DNA of 53,852 bases from Prevotella sp. GTDB lineage: Bacteria; Bacteroidota; Bacteroidia; Bacteroidales; Bacteroidaceae. The position numbers and the translations under genes are program-made. Numbering within the stretch: the stretch's first letter is position 1; the number at the start of each line of letters is the position of its first letter. The stretch spans positions 1 through 53,852 of the forward strand of contig JAFYJH010000166.1 in assembly GCA_017538195.1 (NCBI GenBank). Reading direction: 5' to 3'. The notes under the pieces are model-generated. The model was not told where the DNA came from and searched no databases. It worked only from the letters and a program-made list of their open reading frames with translations. This document shows, piece by piece, positions 9,330 to 17,241 of this stretch.

Positions 9330-10576
9330 ACATTCTCAGGGCGATAATGGCGTCGTTTCTCGGTCTGTTCGCGCTCTCTGCGACTGCCCAGAAATTCCTC
9401 GGTGGCGACATCTCGCTGCTACCCACCTACGAGGAGCACAATGCCCATTTCATGACGCAAGACGGCGCGAAAATCCCCGATTTGCTCGATTTCTTCAAGC
9501 AAAAAGGCTGGAATTGTATGCGCGTGCGCCTTTTTGTCGAGCCGTCGAGGGCTTCCGACGAGCACAAGGGGCAGGGTGTGCGCCAAGACCTCGACTATGT
9601 TACGAGATTAGGCCGCCGCATCAAGGAAGCCGGACTGAAATTCATGCTCGATTTTCATTACAGCGACACGTGGGCCGACCCTGCTCATCAGGCCACGCCC
9701 TACCAGTTTCTACGGGTGAACACGCCTGCCTACGAATACATCTACGACTACACCCGCGACTGCCTCCGTCAGTTGGTGGAGGTTGGTGCCACGCCCGATT
9801 TCATCCAGACTGGCAATGAAATTTCGTGGGGAATGATGTATGACAGCGGCTGTAAACTGGAGCCCAATAGCGCGTGGAACGGCTACAACGACACGCATTG
9901 GGACACCTTCGCCACTGCCTTGAGAAACGCGGGAAGGGCTTGTCGGGAGGTCTGTCCCGACGCAAAAATCATCATCCACACCGAACAGGCAGCCAACACG
10001 CCGCTCGTCACCGACTTCTATCGGCGACTGGCCGCCCACAATGTCGATTACGACATCATCGGAACAAGCTATTATCCCTATTTCCACGGCACTTTGAGCC
10101 AGTTGGAAAAGACCATCGCTCAGTTCGGAAGCCAATTTGCCGACAAACAGGTCATGGTTGTCGAAACAGGCTGTTCCTATCGTTACAAAGTGGGCGACAA
10201 CGACCAAGTCTATCCGCTCACCTACGAAGGACAGCGGCAGTTCACCGCCGACCTCGTCGCCATGCTCAACCGTCACAAAAACGTGACGGGACTCTTCTGG
10301 TGGTTCCCCGAAGCCAACGAATACAGCCTCGACTGGGCAACGCAGCGCGTCACCGACGAATGGTACAACGCCTCGCTCTTCGACAACGCAACGGGTCGCG
10401 CCCTGCCTGCGCTCGACGAACTCGAAAAATTCTTAGTAAACGACGATGCAAATGTGCCGACCGTCGAAGTGTCGCCCGATTTTCAACATTGGTACACACT
10501 TGACGGTCGGTTCACCACGAAACCGTCGGTGTCTGGCGTTTATATTCGCGGACACGAAAAAATCGTCGTGAAATAA
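9326..10576 (+). CDS. GH53 arabinogalactan endo-beta-1,4-galactanase
   Basis: The ATG chosen overlaps the amylase stop (ATGA, 9326-9329); the frame is open further upstream but this start gives a proper signal peptide (MNILRAIMASFLGLFALSATAQ). 416 residues. GH53 signatures are FLGGDISLLP, LDFHYSDTWADPAHQ, acid/base E165 in QTGNEISWGM, and nucleophile E280 in MVVETGCSY. The enzyme cleaves beta-1,4-galactan, as in pectic side chains, so the operon may target plant material with both starch and galactan. The C-terminal tail (WYTLDGRFTTKPSVSGVYI, ending KIVVK) matches the amylase tail. Translational coupling to the amylase is likely. Confidence 0.93.
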   Translation: MNILRAIMASFLGLFALSATAQKFLGGDISLLPTYEEHNAHFMTQDGAKIPDLLDFFKQKGWNCMRVRLFVEPSRASDEHKGQGVRQDLDYVTRLGRRIKEAGLKFMLDFHYSDTWADPAHQATPYQFLRVNTPAYEYIYDYTRDCLRQLVEVGATPDFIQTGNEISWGMMYDSGCKLEPNSAWNGYNDTHWDTFATALRNAGRACREVCPDAKIIIHTEQAANTPLVTDFYRRLAAHNVDYDIIGTSYYPYFHGTLSQLEKTIAQFGSQFADKQVMVVETGCSYRYKVGDNDQVYPLTYEGQRQFTADLVAMLNRHKNVTGLFWWFPEANEYSLDWATQRVTDEWYNASLFDNATGRALPALDELEKFLVNDDANVPTVEVSPDFQHWYTLDGRFTTKPSVSGVYIRGHEKIVVK

Positions 10577-10589
10577 ATCTCAGATAAAG

Positions 10590-10621
10590 TTTGGTTTTTC
10601 ACCCATTTAGTCGTATCTTTG
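10590..10621 (+). promoter_or_regulatory. Bacteroidetes-type promoter before the alkaline phosphatase
   Basis: TTTG at 10590-10593 and TATCTTTG at 10614-10621, spaced 20 bases, match the -33/-7 consensus. The ATG follows 32 bases later, so the phosphatase is probably transcribed separately from the Sus operon. Confidence 0.8.
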
Positions 10622-10653
10622 CACCACAAATCACACTAAAAACTACAAAAACC

Positions 10654-12132
10654 ATGAAACAAAAAGCGTTTATCATCCTGTCGCTGCTGCTCATGACGAC
10701 GACCGCATGGGCAGGACAGAAAATCGAGCATCCGAAACTCGTTGTCGGACTGGTTGTGGACCAAATGCGTTGGGACTACCTCTATTATTATTACGACAAT
10801 GCGGTCGAGGGCGGCCTGAAACGGCTCATCGACGAGGGATATTCGTGCGAAAACACGATGATCAACTACGTTCCGACGGTGACGGCCATCGGCCACACGA
10901 GCGTCTATACGGGCACGACGCCTGCGCTGCACGGCATTTGCGGCAACAGTTTCTTTGAAAAAGGCGTGAAGGTTTCCTGCTGCGGCGACCCCAACGTGAA
11001 GGGCGTGGGCAGCGACTCGAAGGCTGGGCAGGCTTCGCCGAGAATGATGTTGGCAAACACGATTGGCGACCAGTTGAGGCTGTCGAACGACTTCAAGTCG
11101 CGCGTGTTCAGCGTGGCGATGAAAGACCGTGCGGCGATTCTGCCTGCGGGACATTCGGCAAATGCGGCCTATTGGTACGACAACAGCGTCGGCCATTTCA
11201 TTTCCTCGACTTATTACATGGATGAACTGCCGAAATGGGTGCGCGATTTCAACAAGCGAAACGCCACGAAGCCCGACGAAGACCAGAAAATGAAGCCCGA
11301 AGGCGTGACTTTGACCTTCAAAATGGCGGAGGCCATCCTCGAAAACGAGCGACTCGGCTCGAATGACGTGACCGATATGCTCTGCGTGAGCATTTCCGGA
11401 ACCGATGCCATCGGCCACGAATACGGACCACGCGGCGAACTGACCAAAGCGGCCTACAAACAACTCGACAAGGACATCGCCCACTTCCTGAAAGTGCTCG
11501 ACCAGCGCATCGGACGCGGTCGCTACCTGCTCTTCCTCACCGCCGACCACGCCGGTGCCCACAATCCGAACCATCTGCGCCAGAACAAACTGCCTGCCGA
11601 CGGATGGAGCGCAAGCGGCACGGTGAGGGACATCAACAAGCGATTGGCCGAGAAATACGGCATCGAAAAACTCGCTCTCGGCCATTCTTCCGACTTCATC
11701 TACCTCAATCACGCCAAAATCGACAGCGCAGGACTTGACTTGCAAGAGGTGAAGCGCGAGGCGATTCGCGAAATCGAGAAAAACGACAAGATTCTCTACG
11801 CAGTCGATTGCGAAAACGCCGCCTCTGCACCCATTCCGCAACTCATCCGCGAGCGCATCGTGAACGGCTACAACCGCCTGCGCACGGGCGACATCTACGC
11901 CCTGCCACGCGCCCAGATGTTCCCGTGGGAGTTCAAGGACGACTACAAGGGCACGACCCACGGCGAATGGAATCCCTACGACTCGCACATCCCGCTCGTT
12001 TTCTTCGGTTGGAATGTCAATCACGGAGCCACGTCGAAGCCCACGCGCATCGTCGATATTGCCGCAACCGTCTGCGCCCTGCTCCACATCCAAATGCCGA
12101 ATGCCTGCATCGGCGATGCGATTGAATTTTAA
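10654..12132 (+). CDS. PafA-type alkaline phosphatase (alkaline phosphatase superfamily)
   Basis: Start chosen at ATG 10654, downstream of the promoter and giving a signal peptide (MKQKAFIILSLLLMTTTAWA); 492 residues. Superfamily metal and nucleophile motifs are GLVVDQMRWDYL (first Asp), VPTVTAIGHTSVYTGTTPALHGI (nucleophile Thr), SGTDAIGHEYGP (Asp/His) and FLTADHAGAHNP (Asp-His). Bacteroidota enzymes of this type are periplasmic phosphomonoesterases releasing phosphate from sugars and other esters, often independent of phosphate starvation. A phosphodiesterase is an alternative within the superfamily. It could complement the MINPP-like phosphatase at 13150. Confidence 0.88.
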   Translation: MKQKAFIILSLLLMTTTAWAGQKIEHPKLVVGLVVDQMRWDYLYYYYDNAVEGGLKRLIDEGYSCENTMINYVPTVTAIGHTSVYTGTTPALHGICGNSFFEKGVKVSCCGDPNVKGVGSDSKAGQASPRMMLANTIGDQLRLSNDFKSRVFSVAMKDRAAILPAGHSANAAYWYDNSVGHFISSTYYMDELPKWVRDFNKRNATKPDEDQKMKPEGVTLTFKMAEAILENERLGSNDVTDMLCVSISGTDAIGHEYGPRGELTKAAYKQLDKDIAHFLKVLDQRIGRGRYLLFLTADHAGAHNPNHLRQNKLPADGWSASGTVRDINKRLAEKYGIEKLALGHSSDFIYLNHAKIDSAGLDLQEVKREAIREIEKNDKILYAVDCENAASAPIPQLIRERIVNGYNRLRTGDIYALPRAQMFPWEFKDDYKGTTHGEWNPYDSHIPLVFFGWNVNHGATSKPTRIVDIAATVCALLHIQMPNACIGDAIEF

Positions 12133-12158
12133 TTTAAAATACAAAGGAATTTCTGCAG

Positions 12159-12479
12159 TTATTTCTTGCCCTTCTTTTTCGGCATCGGGAGTTCCTTGCA
12201 GGTTTCGCTGACGAGCCTTGAAAGATAGTCGCGATCGTCGATGTCGGCAACGTAGAAATAGTCTTTTGCACCCTCGTAGGGAGGGCGCAAATCGACTTCG
12301 CGAAGGAGTTTCCGGCCTGCTTCCGTCGGCTTCAGATAGAGGCTATCGTCGCAAATCAGCCCGAAAATTTTTCCGTCGCAATAGATGCCGTAGTCGCCAA
12401 ACATCTTTTTGGTGACAATCTCGCCCGCCAGACCGCATTGGTCGGCGACAAACTGCACAAAATCGGCCTTACTTGCCAT
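12159..12479 (-). CDS. TfoX N-terminal-domain protein
   Basis: 106 residues from ATG 12479; a longer frame exists but would run into sod. The TfoX/Sxy N-terminal fold is recognisable in KKMFGDYGIYCDGKIFGLICDDSLYLK, which contains the conserved Met-Phe-Gly-x-Tyr-Gly core. The lysine-rich end is PKKKGKK. Its first 11 bases overlap the end of sod, so the two are co-translated. TfoX in gammaproteobacteria regulates competence, but Bacteroidota carry only this small domain and its role is unknown. The pairing with superoxide dismutase may point to a stress role; that is only inference. Confidence 0.82.
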   Translation of the reverse strand: MASKADFVQFVADQCGLAGEIVTKKMFGDYGIYCDGKIFGLICDDSLYLKPTEAGRKLLREVDLRPPYEGAKDYFYVADIDDRDYLSRLVSETCKELPMPKKKGKK

Positions 12480-13056
12480 AGCGATTTTCGACCACGTTCC
12501 AATCGACAATCTGCCAAAGGGCGGCGAGATGGTCGGGACGGCGATTTTGGAAGTCAAGATAATAAGCGTGTTCCCAAACATCGAAGGTCAGCAGCGGCTT
12601 CAACCCTTTCTGCACGGGATTGGCGGCATTCGGCTCTTGCGTGACGACGAGTTTGCCGTCTTTGTCAGCCGACAGCCAGACCCATCCGCTACCGAACAGC
12701 GTCGCGCCTTTCTTCTGGAAGTCGTCCTTGAATGCCTCAAACGAGCCGAAATCGCGCACGATGGCTTCAGCAACCTTTCCGACAGGCTGATTTTCGGCCT
12801 TCGGCGTAGCGAACTGTCCGAAATACAACTCGTGGTTCAAAATCTGACCAGCATTGTTGAGGATTCCGCCCGTCGCTTTGCAGACAATTTCCACCAACTC
12901 AGCCTCCTCGAAATCGCTGTCGGGCAGCAGTCCGTTCAGGTTGTTCACATACGCCGCCAGATGTTTTCCGTGGTGAAACTCCAGCGTCTGCTTGCTAATC
13001 ACCGGCTCCAGCGCATCCATCGCATACGGCAGGGCCATCAATTCAAATTTTTTCAT
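12469..13056 (-). CDS. sodB: Iron/manganese superoxide dismutase
   Basis: 195 residues, typical length. Start chosen at ATG 13056, because the promoter at 13116-13146 would put transcription start close to the alternative upstream ATG (13113), and MKKFELMALPYAMDALEP is the normal beginning. Metal ligands are His28 in LEFHHGKHL, the His in ILNHELYFGQF, and Asp and His in DVWEHAYYLDFQNRR. It dismutates superoxide in the cytoplasm using Fe or Mn; which metal cannot be decided by eye. The stop codon overlaps the start of the TfoX-domain gene. Confidence 0.96.
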   Translation of the reverse strand: MKKFELMALPYAMDALEPVISKQTLEFHHGKHLAAYVNNLNGLLPDSDFEEAELVEIVCKATGGILNNAGQILNHELYFGQFATPKAENQPVGKVAEAIVRDFGSFEAFKDDFQKKGATLFGSGWVWLSADKDGKLVVTQEPNAANPVQKGLKPLLTFDVWEHAYYLDFQNRRPDHLAALWQIVDWNVVENRYGK

Positions 13057-13115
13057 GGTTCCTACGATTTTTATTTTAAAATTTTTCATCGTCGTCGAAG
13101 GACGATTTTTCACCG

Positions 13116-13146
13116 CAAAGATAAAAACTTCCCTCGAAATGACAAA
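13116..13146 (-). promoter_or_regulatory. Promoter of the sod-tfoX pair
   Basis: On the minus strand TTTG (13146-13143) and TATCTTTG (13123-13116) are separated by 19 bases. This is a textbook Bacteroidetes promoter and fixes the sod start downstream. Confidence 0.82.
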
Positions 13147-13149
13147 ATT

Positions 13150-14463
13150 CTAATTCTCTAATTTGAAACTGGCGAGTTTTCGCGTGAAATAGTTTCGGAA
13201 GTCCGTCCATTTATAGTAGGGTCCCGTGACGGCTTTCAACGGCAGCGTGGCCTCGTTTTCATTCAGCAGAACTTTCACGAGAATGTCGCCTGTGCCCTTT
13301 TTCGGCTTGTAGAAAATCAACTGCACGTTGCAGCCCATCGGGAAAATCTTGTAGTTGAGCCAACCTTCGTCGGGCAGTCGCTCCAAATCGTAGATTTGCT
13401 TGCCGCAGTTGTCCAATTCGAGCAGACAGGCGAGCGGCATCACGCAAACCTCGTGACCGTAGCGCAACGTGGCTCCGGGATGGCTTTTTCCGACGTTTTG
13501 GTCGGCTTCCTCGATGATTTTCGAGAGCAGATTGCGCTGCGAGAACGGCTGCAAGGCTCCGTTGAGCGGACAAGGGCCGTAACCGATGTACCAACCGGCA
13601 TTTTCAATCATCCAGTTGTCGTAGATTTCATCCGCCGTGAAGAGGTCGTAGAGCGTCACGGAATGGCGCAACTCGGAACTCTGGATGTTCGACGCGAGTT
13701 TGAAAAGATGATAGTTCAGATTCTCAGCGTTCACCTCGTGGCGGACGTAGGCCGTATCGTTGAAAATCGTCTGCATCACGCGGTCGTAGTTGGCGTGTCG
13801 AGCCTTGAAAGTGTTGTATTTCTCGCGCAGTTCGGGGTTCCAAATTCGGTCTTTCAGAGCCTTGTCGTTGAAATTGAGGTACCACATATCGTGCTCCGAA
13901 GCGTCGTGGCGGATGCGCAGTTTCGGGTTGAGGCTTTTCAGTTCCTGCAGCGCGTTTTCCATCGAGAGAATGCAGCGAATCACCACCGTACTTTTCGCGT
14001 CGATGTCGGTCGTGCCCTTGAACACCTCCGGGAACCGCTCGTACATCCGTCGGGCGATGTCGCGATGCTGTTCCGCACCGAGCAGCGTCAGTTCACCGCG
14101 CCGTTGGTCGGCCTCGTTGCGCAGCAGAACGACGCGCCGCAACACATCCTTGCCGTAGTCGGTCAGTTTGCCGAGCGAATCGGCCCTCAACAGCACCGTC
14201 CAAGCGCGGTCGTAGTCGCTTTTCCCGATGAGATAGCGCGAGCCGTGCCGTCCGTAGTGGCTGATATAATAAGGAGTGTAGCCCTTTGGCGCAGGCGTGA
14301 GCCGTTGCTGTTCTGGACCTGGGTAAGCGTAGTAGTTGCTACCCGACTTGAAGATGTTTTGCTTGAATTCCTCGCGGGGCGACTGTGCCGTCATCGACGA
14401 AGGATGAAGGATGAAGGTTGAAAGTAGTGTTGCGACGAGGGCAACGAAGAGATTTTTTTTCAT
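13150..14463 (-). CDS. Histidine-type phosphatase, MINPP/phytase-like
   Basis: 437 residues, with a signal peptide whose end (FILHPSSMTAQS) is encoded by a short repeat. The branch-2 histidine phosphatase core is RHGSR at 72-76 with catalytic His73, and a C-terminal GHE at about 336-338 supplies the acid/base region. Similar Bacteroides proteins are multiple inositol polyphosphate phosphatases that strip phosphate from phytate in the periplasm or on exported vesicles. General acid phosphatase activity is the alternative. No neighbouring gene is clearly linked, but with the PafA-type enzyme nearby it suggests phosphate scavenging from plant material. Confidence 0.82.
   Translation of the reverse strand: MKKNLFVALVATLLSTFILHPSSMTAQSPREEFKQNIFKSGSNYYAYPGPEQQRLTPAPKGYTPYYISHYGRHGSRYLIGKSDYDRAWTVLLRADSLGKLTDYGKDVLRRVVLLRNEADQRRGELTLLGAEQHRDIARRMYERFPEVFKGTTDIDAKSTVVIRCILSMENALQELKSLNPKLRIRHDASEHDMWYLNFNDKALKDRIWNPELREKYNTFKARHANYDRVMQTIFNDTAYVRHEVNAENLNYHLFKLASNIQSSELRHSVTLYDLFTADEIYDNWMIENAGWYIGYGPCPLNGALQPFSQRNLLSKIIEEADQNVGKSHPGATLRYGHEVCVMPLACLLELDNCGKQIYDLERLPDEGWLNYKIFPMGCNVQLIFYKPKKGTGDILVKVLLNENEATLPLKAVTGPYYKWTDFRNYFTRKLASFKLEN
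14395..14425 (-). repeat. CCTTCAT-type short repeat in a signal-peptide coding region
   Basis: On the coding strand the sequence runs CTTCATCCTTCATCCTTCG, a 7-base tandem (CCTTCAT). It encodes part of the signal peptide of the phosphatase. It resembles other C/T-rich short repeats of this window. Confidence 0.55.
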
Positions 14464-14493
14464 TTTTCTGTCGATTTAGAATAATTTAGGGTA

Positions 14494-14525
14494 CAAATTT
14501 AGAGAAAAACTTGTATTTTTGCAAA
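14494..14525 (-). promoter_or_regulatory. Probable promoter of the histidine phosphatase
   Basis: Minus-strand TAAATTTG (14501-14494) with TTTG (14525-14522) 20 bases upstream. It overlaps the divergent promoter at 14514-14521. Confidence 0.55.
14514..14521 (+). promoter_or_regulatory. -7 element before the DUF2807 gene
   Basis: TATTTTTG matches TAnnTTTG; no clear TTTG lies at the right distance. It overlaps the opposite promoter, so the two divergent units could interfere with each other. Confidence 0.5.
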
Positions 14526-14592
14526 AAAAGTGGCGAAAAAATGTCACAAATCGGATTTTCGTGTGTATTATCATTAGAATATTTAATTTTTA

Positions 14593-15411
14593 ATGAATAT
14601 GAGAATTATGAAAAGAAACATCTTCCTTTTGTCGATGCTCGCCATGTTGGTGGGCGCGACATCGTGCAGTGCCGGAAAATCTGGCACCGAGAACATTGTG
14701 CTTGAGAATCAAGTCACCGACTATTCGCTGAAAGATTTTACAAAAATCGATGCCAGTGGTATTGTAAAAATCGTGTTGAAACAAGAGCCAACGTGGAATA
14801 TTCGCGTGGTGGAGAGCAACAATCCCTACTTGAAAACCATTGTGAAGAAACAGGGTGAAACACTGCGAATTTACACCGAAAACAAACAGAAAAGTAGTCG
14901 CAACGCAGATTCGCCTGTTGTTTATGTCACGATGCCGAAACTTCGCAGCATTGAGATGGCTGGAGCGACGAAAATGGAGGCTGGCGACTTTACAACCGAC
15001 GATTTCAGTCTGGAGGTTTCGGGTGCTTCGAAGGTAACATTGGGCAACATCGTCGGCAAAACGGCAGAAATTGATTGCAGCGGAGCAAGCAAACTGACGG
15101 TTGGCAACATCGACTGCCGAACAGCGGAAATCGATTGCAGTGGTGCGAGCAATTTGACAGTCAGTTTGAAAGCGAAGTTGCTGTCTATTGAAAATTCTGG
15201 CGCGTCAGTATGCAATCTTTCGTTTGAGGGCGATAAACTGAAATTCGAGAACTCCGGCGCAGGCAAAGTCGATTTGAACGTGCGTTGCAAGGAACTGACG
15301 GCATCGAACAGCGGTGCTGCAAAAGTAACCATTAAAGGAACTGCCGACAAAACGAATATCAATGCCACAGGCGTGGCGAAAATCAATACCTCGCAGTTGA
15401 ATCAATATTGA
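14593..15411 (+). CDS. DUF2807 (GIN-type adhesin head) lipoprotein
   Basis: 272 residues with lipobox ATSC (Cys25 from the first ATG; two further in-frame ATGs lie at 14599 and 14608). After YSLKDFTKIDASGIVKIVLKQ comes a right-handed beta-helix-like repeat series (IEMAGATKMEAG, LEVSGASKVTLG, IDCSGASKLTVG, IDCSGASNLTV, IENSGASVCNL, FENSGAGKVDL, ASNSGAAKVTI). This Ser-Gly-Ala ladder is diagnostic of DUF2807, a secreted domain of unknown function thought to be adhesive or structural. It ends 4 bases before the sigma-factor gene, so it is probably a target or sensor partner of that sigma factor. Confidence 0.9.
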   Translation: MNMRIMKRNIFLLSMLAMLVGATSCSAGKSGTENIVLENQVTDYSLKDFTKIDASGIVKIVLKQEPTWNIRVVESNNPYLKTIVKKQGETLRIYTENKQKSSRNADSPVVYVTMPKLRSIEMAGATKMEAGDFTTDDFSLEVSGASKVTLGNIVGKTAEIDCSGASKLTVGNIDCRTAEIDCSGASNLTVSLKAKLLSIENSGASVCNLSFEGDKLKFENSGAGKVDLNVRCKELTASNSGAAKVTIKGTADKTNINATGVAKINTSQLNQY

Positions 15412-15415
15412 AAAA

Positions 15416-16177
15416 ATGTCTCCCGAAGAATTCCAAAGACTCATCCCTGAACTACGACCGAAACTCGTAGTTTTGGCTACGCGCTATCTGAAAGACTGCG
15501 ATGCCGCCGAGGACATCGTACAAGACGCGATGCTGAAACTTTGGCTTCTTCGTCCGCAACTCATTGGCTCCGTTGATGCTTTCGCCGCCGTTGTTGTCAG
15601 AAATTTGTCGCTCAACCATCTGAGGAAATACCGCCACTACCAAAAATTCTCTCTTTCGGAAATTGAACAGATGGAAGATACGGCAACTGACAACACTGAC
15701 GGCGAATCGACGGCAAAACTCATCAGCCTCGTGGAAGCACTGCCCGACAAACAGAAAATTATCCTGCGGCTGCACGACCTCGAAGGTATGGACTACGAGC
15801 AGATTTCGGAAATGACGGGAACACCCGTTGCAACCCTGCGCCAAACCATCAGTCGCACACGCCGCCGACTGCGAATCCGCTATCTGGCTGCTATTTCTGC
15901 CGCTGTCGGACTACTCGTTGCTGCGACTTTTGGCTATCGGTCGTTAGAAAACTACCAACTTCGTCGTCAGTACGAGGGGTCTTACATCATTGTTGATGGG
16001 AAGCGTAACGACAACCTGCGCCAAATCCTACCACAGCTTAAACAAACGCTCGCCACAGCCGCTGCCATTGAAAACTCAGTCGAGGAACAGGCTTTCATAC
16101 GTCAGGCCGAGGAAGAAATTCTCCAAAGTATCAGCAATCCCGAAGAACGAAAACGAATCAAAGAAATATTACAATGA
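15416..16177 (+). CDS. ECF-type sigma factor with a C-terminal membrane anchor
   Basis: 253 residues, longer than the usual about 180. Sigma region 2 is at about 15-75 (RYLKDCDAAEDIVQDAMLKLW), region 4 at about 105-155 (LPDKQKIILRLHDLEGMDYEQISEMTGTPVATLRQ). A hydrophobic helix follows at 156-175 (YLAAISAAVGLLVAATFGY), then about 75 residues beginning YEGSYIIVDGKR and ending in charged helices. The tail resembles, from memory, the outer part of Bacteroidales anti-sigma-like membrane proteins, so this may be a sigma/anti-sigma fusion kept at the membrane. No separate anti-sigma gene is present. The start is 4 bases after the DUF2807 stop and the end overlaps the next gene by 4 bases. Confidence 0.88.
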   Translation: MSPEEFQRLIPELRPKLVVLATRYLKDCDAAEDIVQDAMLKLWLLRPQLIGSVDAFAAVVVRNLSLNHLRKYRHYQKFSLSEIEQMEDTATDNTDGESTAKLISLVEALPDKQKIILRLHDLEGMDYEQISEMTGTPVATLRQTISRTRRRLRIRYLAAISAAVGLLVAATFGYRSLENYQLRRQYEGSYIIVDGKRNDNLRQILPQLKQTLATAAAIENSVEEQAFIRQAEEEILQSISNPEERKRIKEILQ

Positions 16178-16566
16178 ATATGAAAAGATTTTTTATAATC
16201 CTTTGTTTGTCAATTTGTTACAGTGTTTTTGCATGGTCTCAAAACAGCATAGACAAACTGGTCGAGGACTTCTCTACGTTAGGATCGGCAAAAATGACAT
16301 CTGTGGTTGACCGCGACCCAAAAACGAATCGTGTGCTGAAAGTGGTGAAAGAACTGGAACTTCCTGGCGTTCAGGTTCGAAAATTCCAAAATGCCTTTGA
16401 AAAAGAAAGCCAAAAAGGTGTTTCATCGATTCAACAAGACGGTGAACAATCGACTACTACCGTCACCCAGAAATCTCCGTCGCAAATTCGCATTTATATG
16501 CTTCGGAAAGTCGGTCGTCCCGTTGCTCATTCAGCAAAGGTTATTATTTTGATAAAATTTTTGTAA
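16174..16566 (+). CDS. Small secreted protein (DUF5024-like), function unknown
   Basis: 130 residues with a cleavable signal peptide (FFIILCLSICYSVFAWSQ) and no lipobox. The ATG overlaps the sigma-factor stop (ATGA). The mature part is mixed alpha/beta with no recognised catalytic motif (NSIDKLVEDFSTLGSAKMTSVVDRDP, then VVKELELPG). Similar small periplasmic proteins often follow ECF sigma genes in Bacteroidales; the DUF name is from memory and unverified. Its position in an ATGA-coupled operon suggests that it works with the membrane-bound sigma factor. Confidence 0.7.
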   Translation: MNMKRFFIILCLSICYSVFAWSQNSIDKLVEDFSTLGSAKMTSVVDRDPKTNRVLKVVKELELPGVQVRKFQNAFEKESQKGVSSIQQDGEQSTTTVTQKSPSQIRIYMLRKVGRPVAHSAKVIILIKFL

Positions 16567-16572
16567 ACTGCT

Positions 16573-17205
16573 CTATTTCAGAATGTTCCAAACGGCGAGG
16601 ATGTGGCAAATGGTGCCGGAGAGGACGAAAAAGTGGAATACGGTGTGCATGAATCGGCGGCGAGTCGAGTAGAAAATGGTGCCGGTGATGTAGCAGACGC
16701 CTTCGGCGATGATCCACGCGACGGTGGCCGTTGAAACGCAGTGGAGAAGGGGCTTGAAGGCGACGAGAATGCTGAGTCCCATCAGGCAGAAACAGATGGT
16801 TTCAAGGTGGCTATGGGCTTTCAGCCGTCGGAAAGAGGCGATGGTTCCAATCAGAGCCGCCGTCCAGACGAAAGCGAAAATCGACCATCCCCACGCTCCT
16901 TCGTGGCGCATCGGGAAGAGCATGATGGGCGAGTAGGAACCGGCGATGAACCAGTAGATGGCGGCGTGGTCCCAACGACGCAACTGCGCCCGGCGCGTGG
17001 ATTCAAGGGGTGCGGCGTGGTAGAGAGTCGAGGAAATGTAACTCGCGAGCATCCCGAACAGATAGAGCGCAATGCCCAACACGAGCCATGCGTCACCAAT
17101 CGCGATGGATTTTCTGAAAAACACGATGCCCACAACAAGGGCGAGCACGATGCCGAGGGCGTGGCTTCGGGCGTTCCAGCGTTCTTCTTGTGGGGTGTAG
17201 GTCAT
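16573..17205 (-). CDS. Hemolysin III / PAQR-family membrane protein
   Basis: 210 residues, seven predicted membrane helices. Family motifs are present: EERWNARSHALG near the start, SSTLYHA (about 58-64), RRWDHAAIYWFIAGSY, and the metal-site HTVFHFFVLSGTICH at the end. PAQR proteins carry a zinc site (Ser/His/Asp/His) and some act as ceramidase-like lipid hydrolases. The name hemolysin comes from a Bacillus homologue and does not indicate a toxin. It lies 36 bases downstream of the glutaminyl cyclase gene, on the same strand. Confidence 0.9.
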   Translation of the reverse strand: MTYTPQEERWNARSHALGIVLALVVGIVFFRKSIAIGDAWLVLGIALYLFGMLASYISSTLYHAAPLESTRRAQLRRWDHAAIYWFIAGSYSPIMLFPMRHEGAWGWSIFAFVWTAALIGTIASFRRLKAHSHLETICFCLMGLSILVAFKPLLHCVSTATVAWIIAEGVCYITGTIFYSTRRRFMHTVFHFFVLSGTICHILAVWNILK

Positions 17206-17241
17206 TTTGGGTGATGGGTGGTGAATGATGGGTGGTGAGGG
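17206..17241 (-). repeat. CACCCATCA-type intergenic repeat
   Basis: The whole gap between the cyclase stop and the hemolysin-III start is made of CACC/CATCA units (coding strand: CCTCACCACCCATCATTCAC and on). It is related to the repeat inside mnmG, the CBM9-like gene and mutS, here as a spacer. Confidence 0.7.

Noticed and set aside
9326..10576. An earlier start for the galactanase (open frame from 8918)
   Set aside because: The upstream part is out-of-frame reading of the amylase; ATG 9326 gives a signal peptide and the usual ATGA overlap.
16573..17205. Haemolysin toxin
   Set aside because: The protein is a conserved PAQR-type membrane protein; the family name is historical and there is no sign of a toxin.
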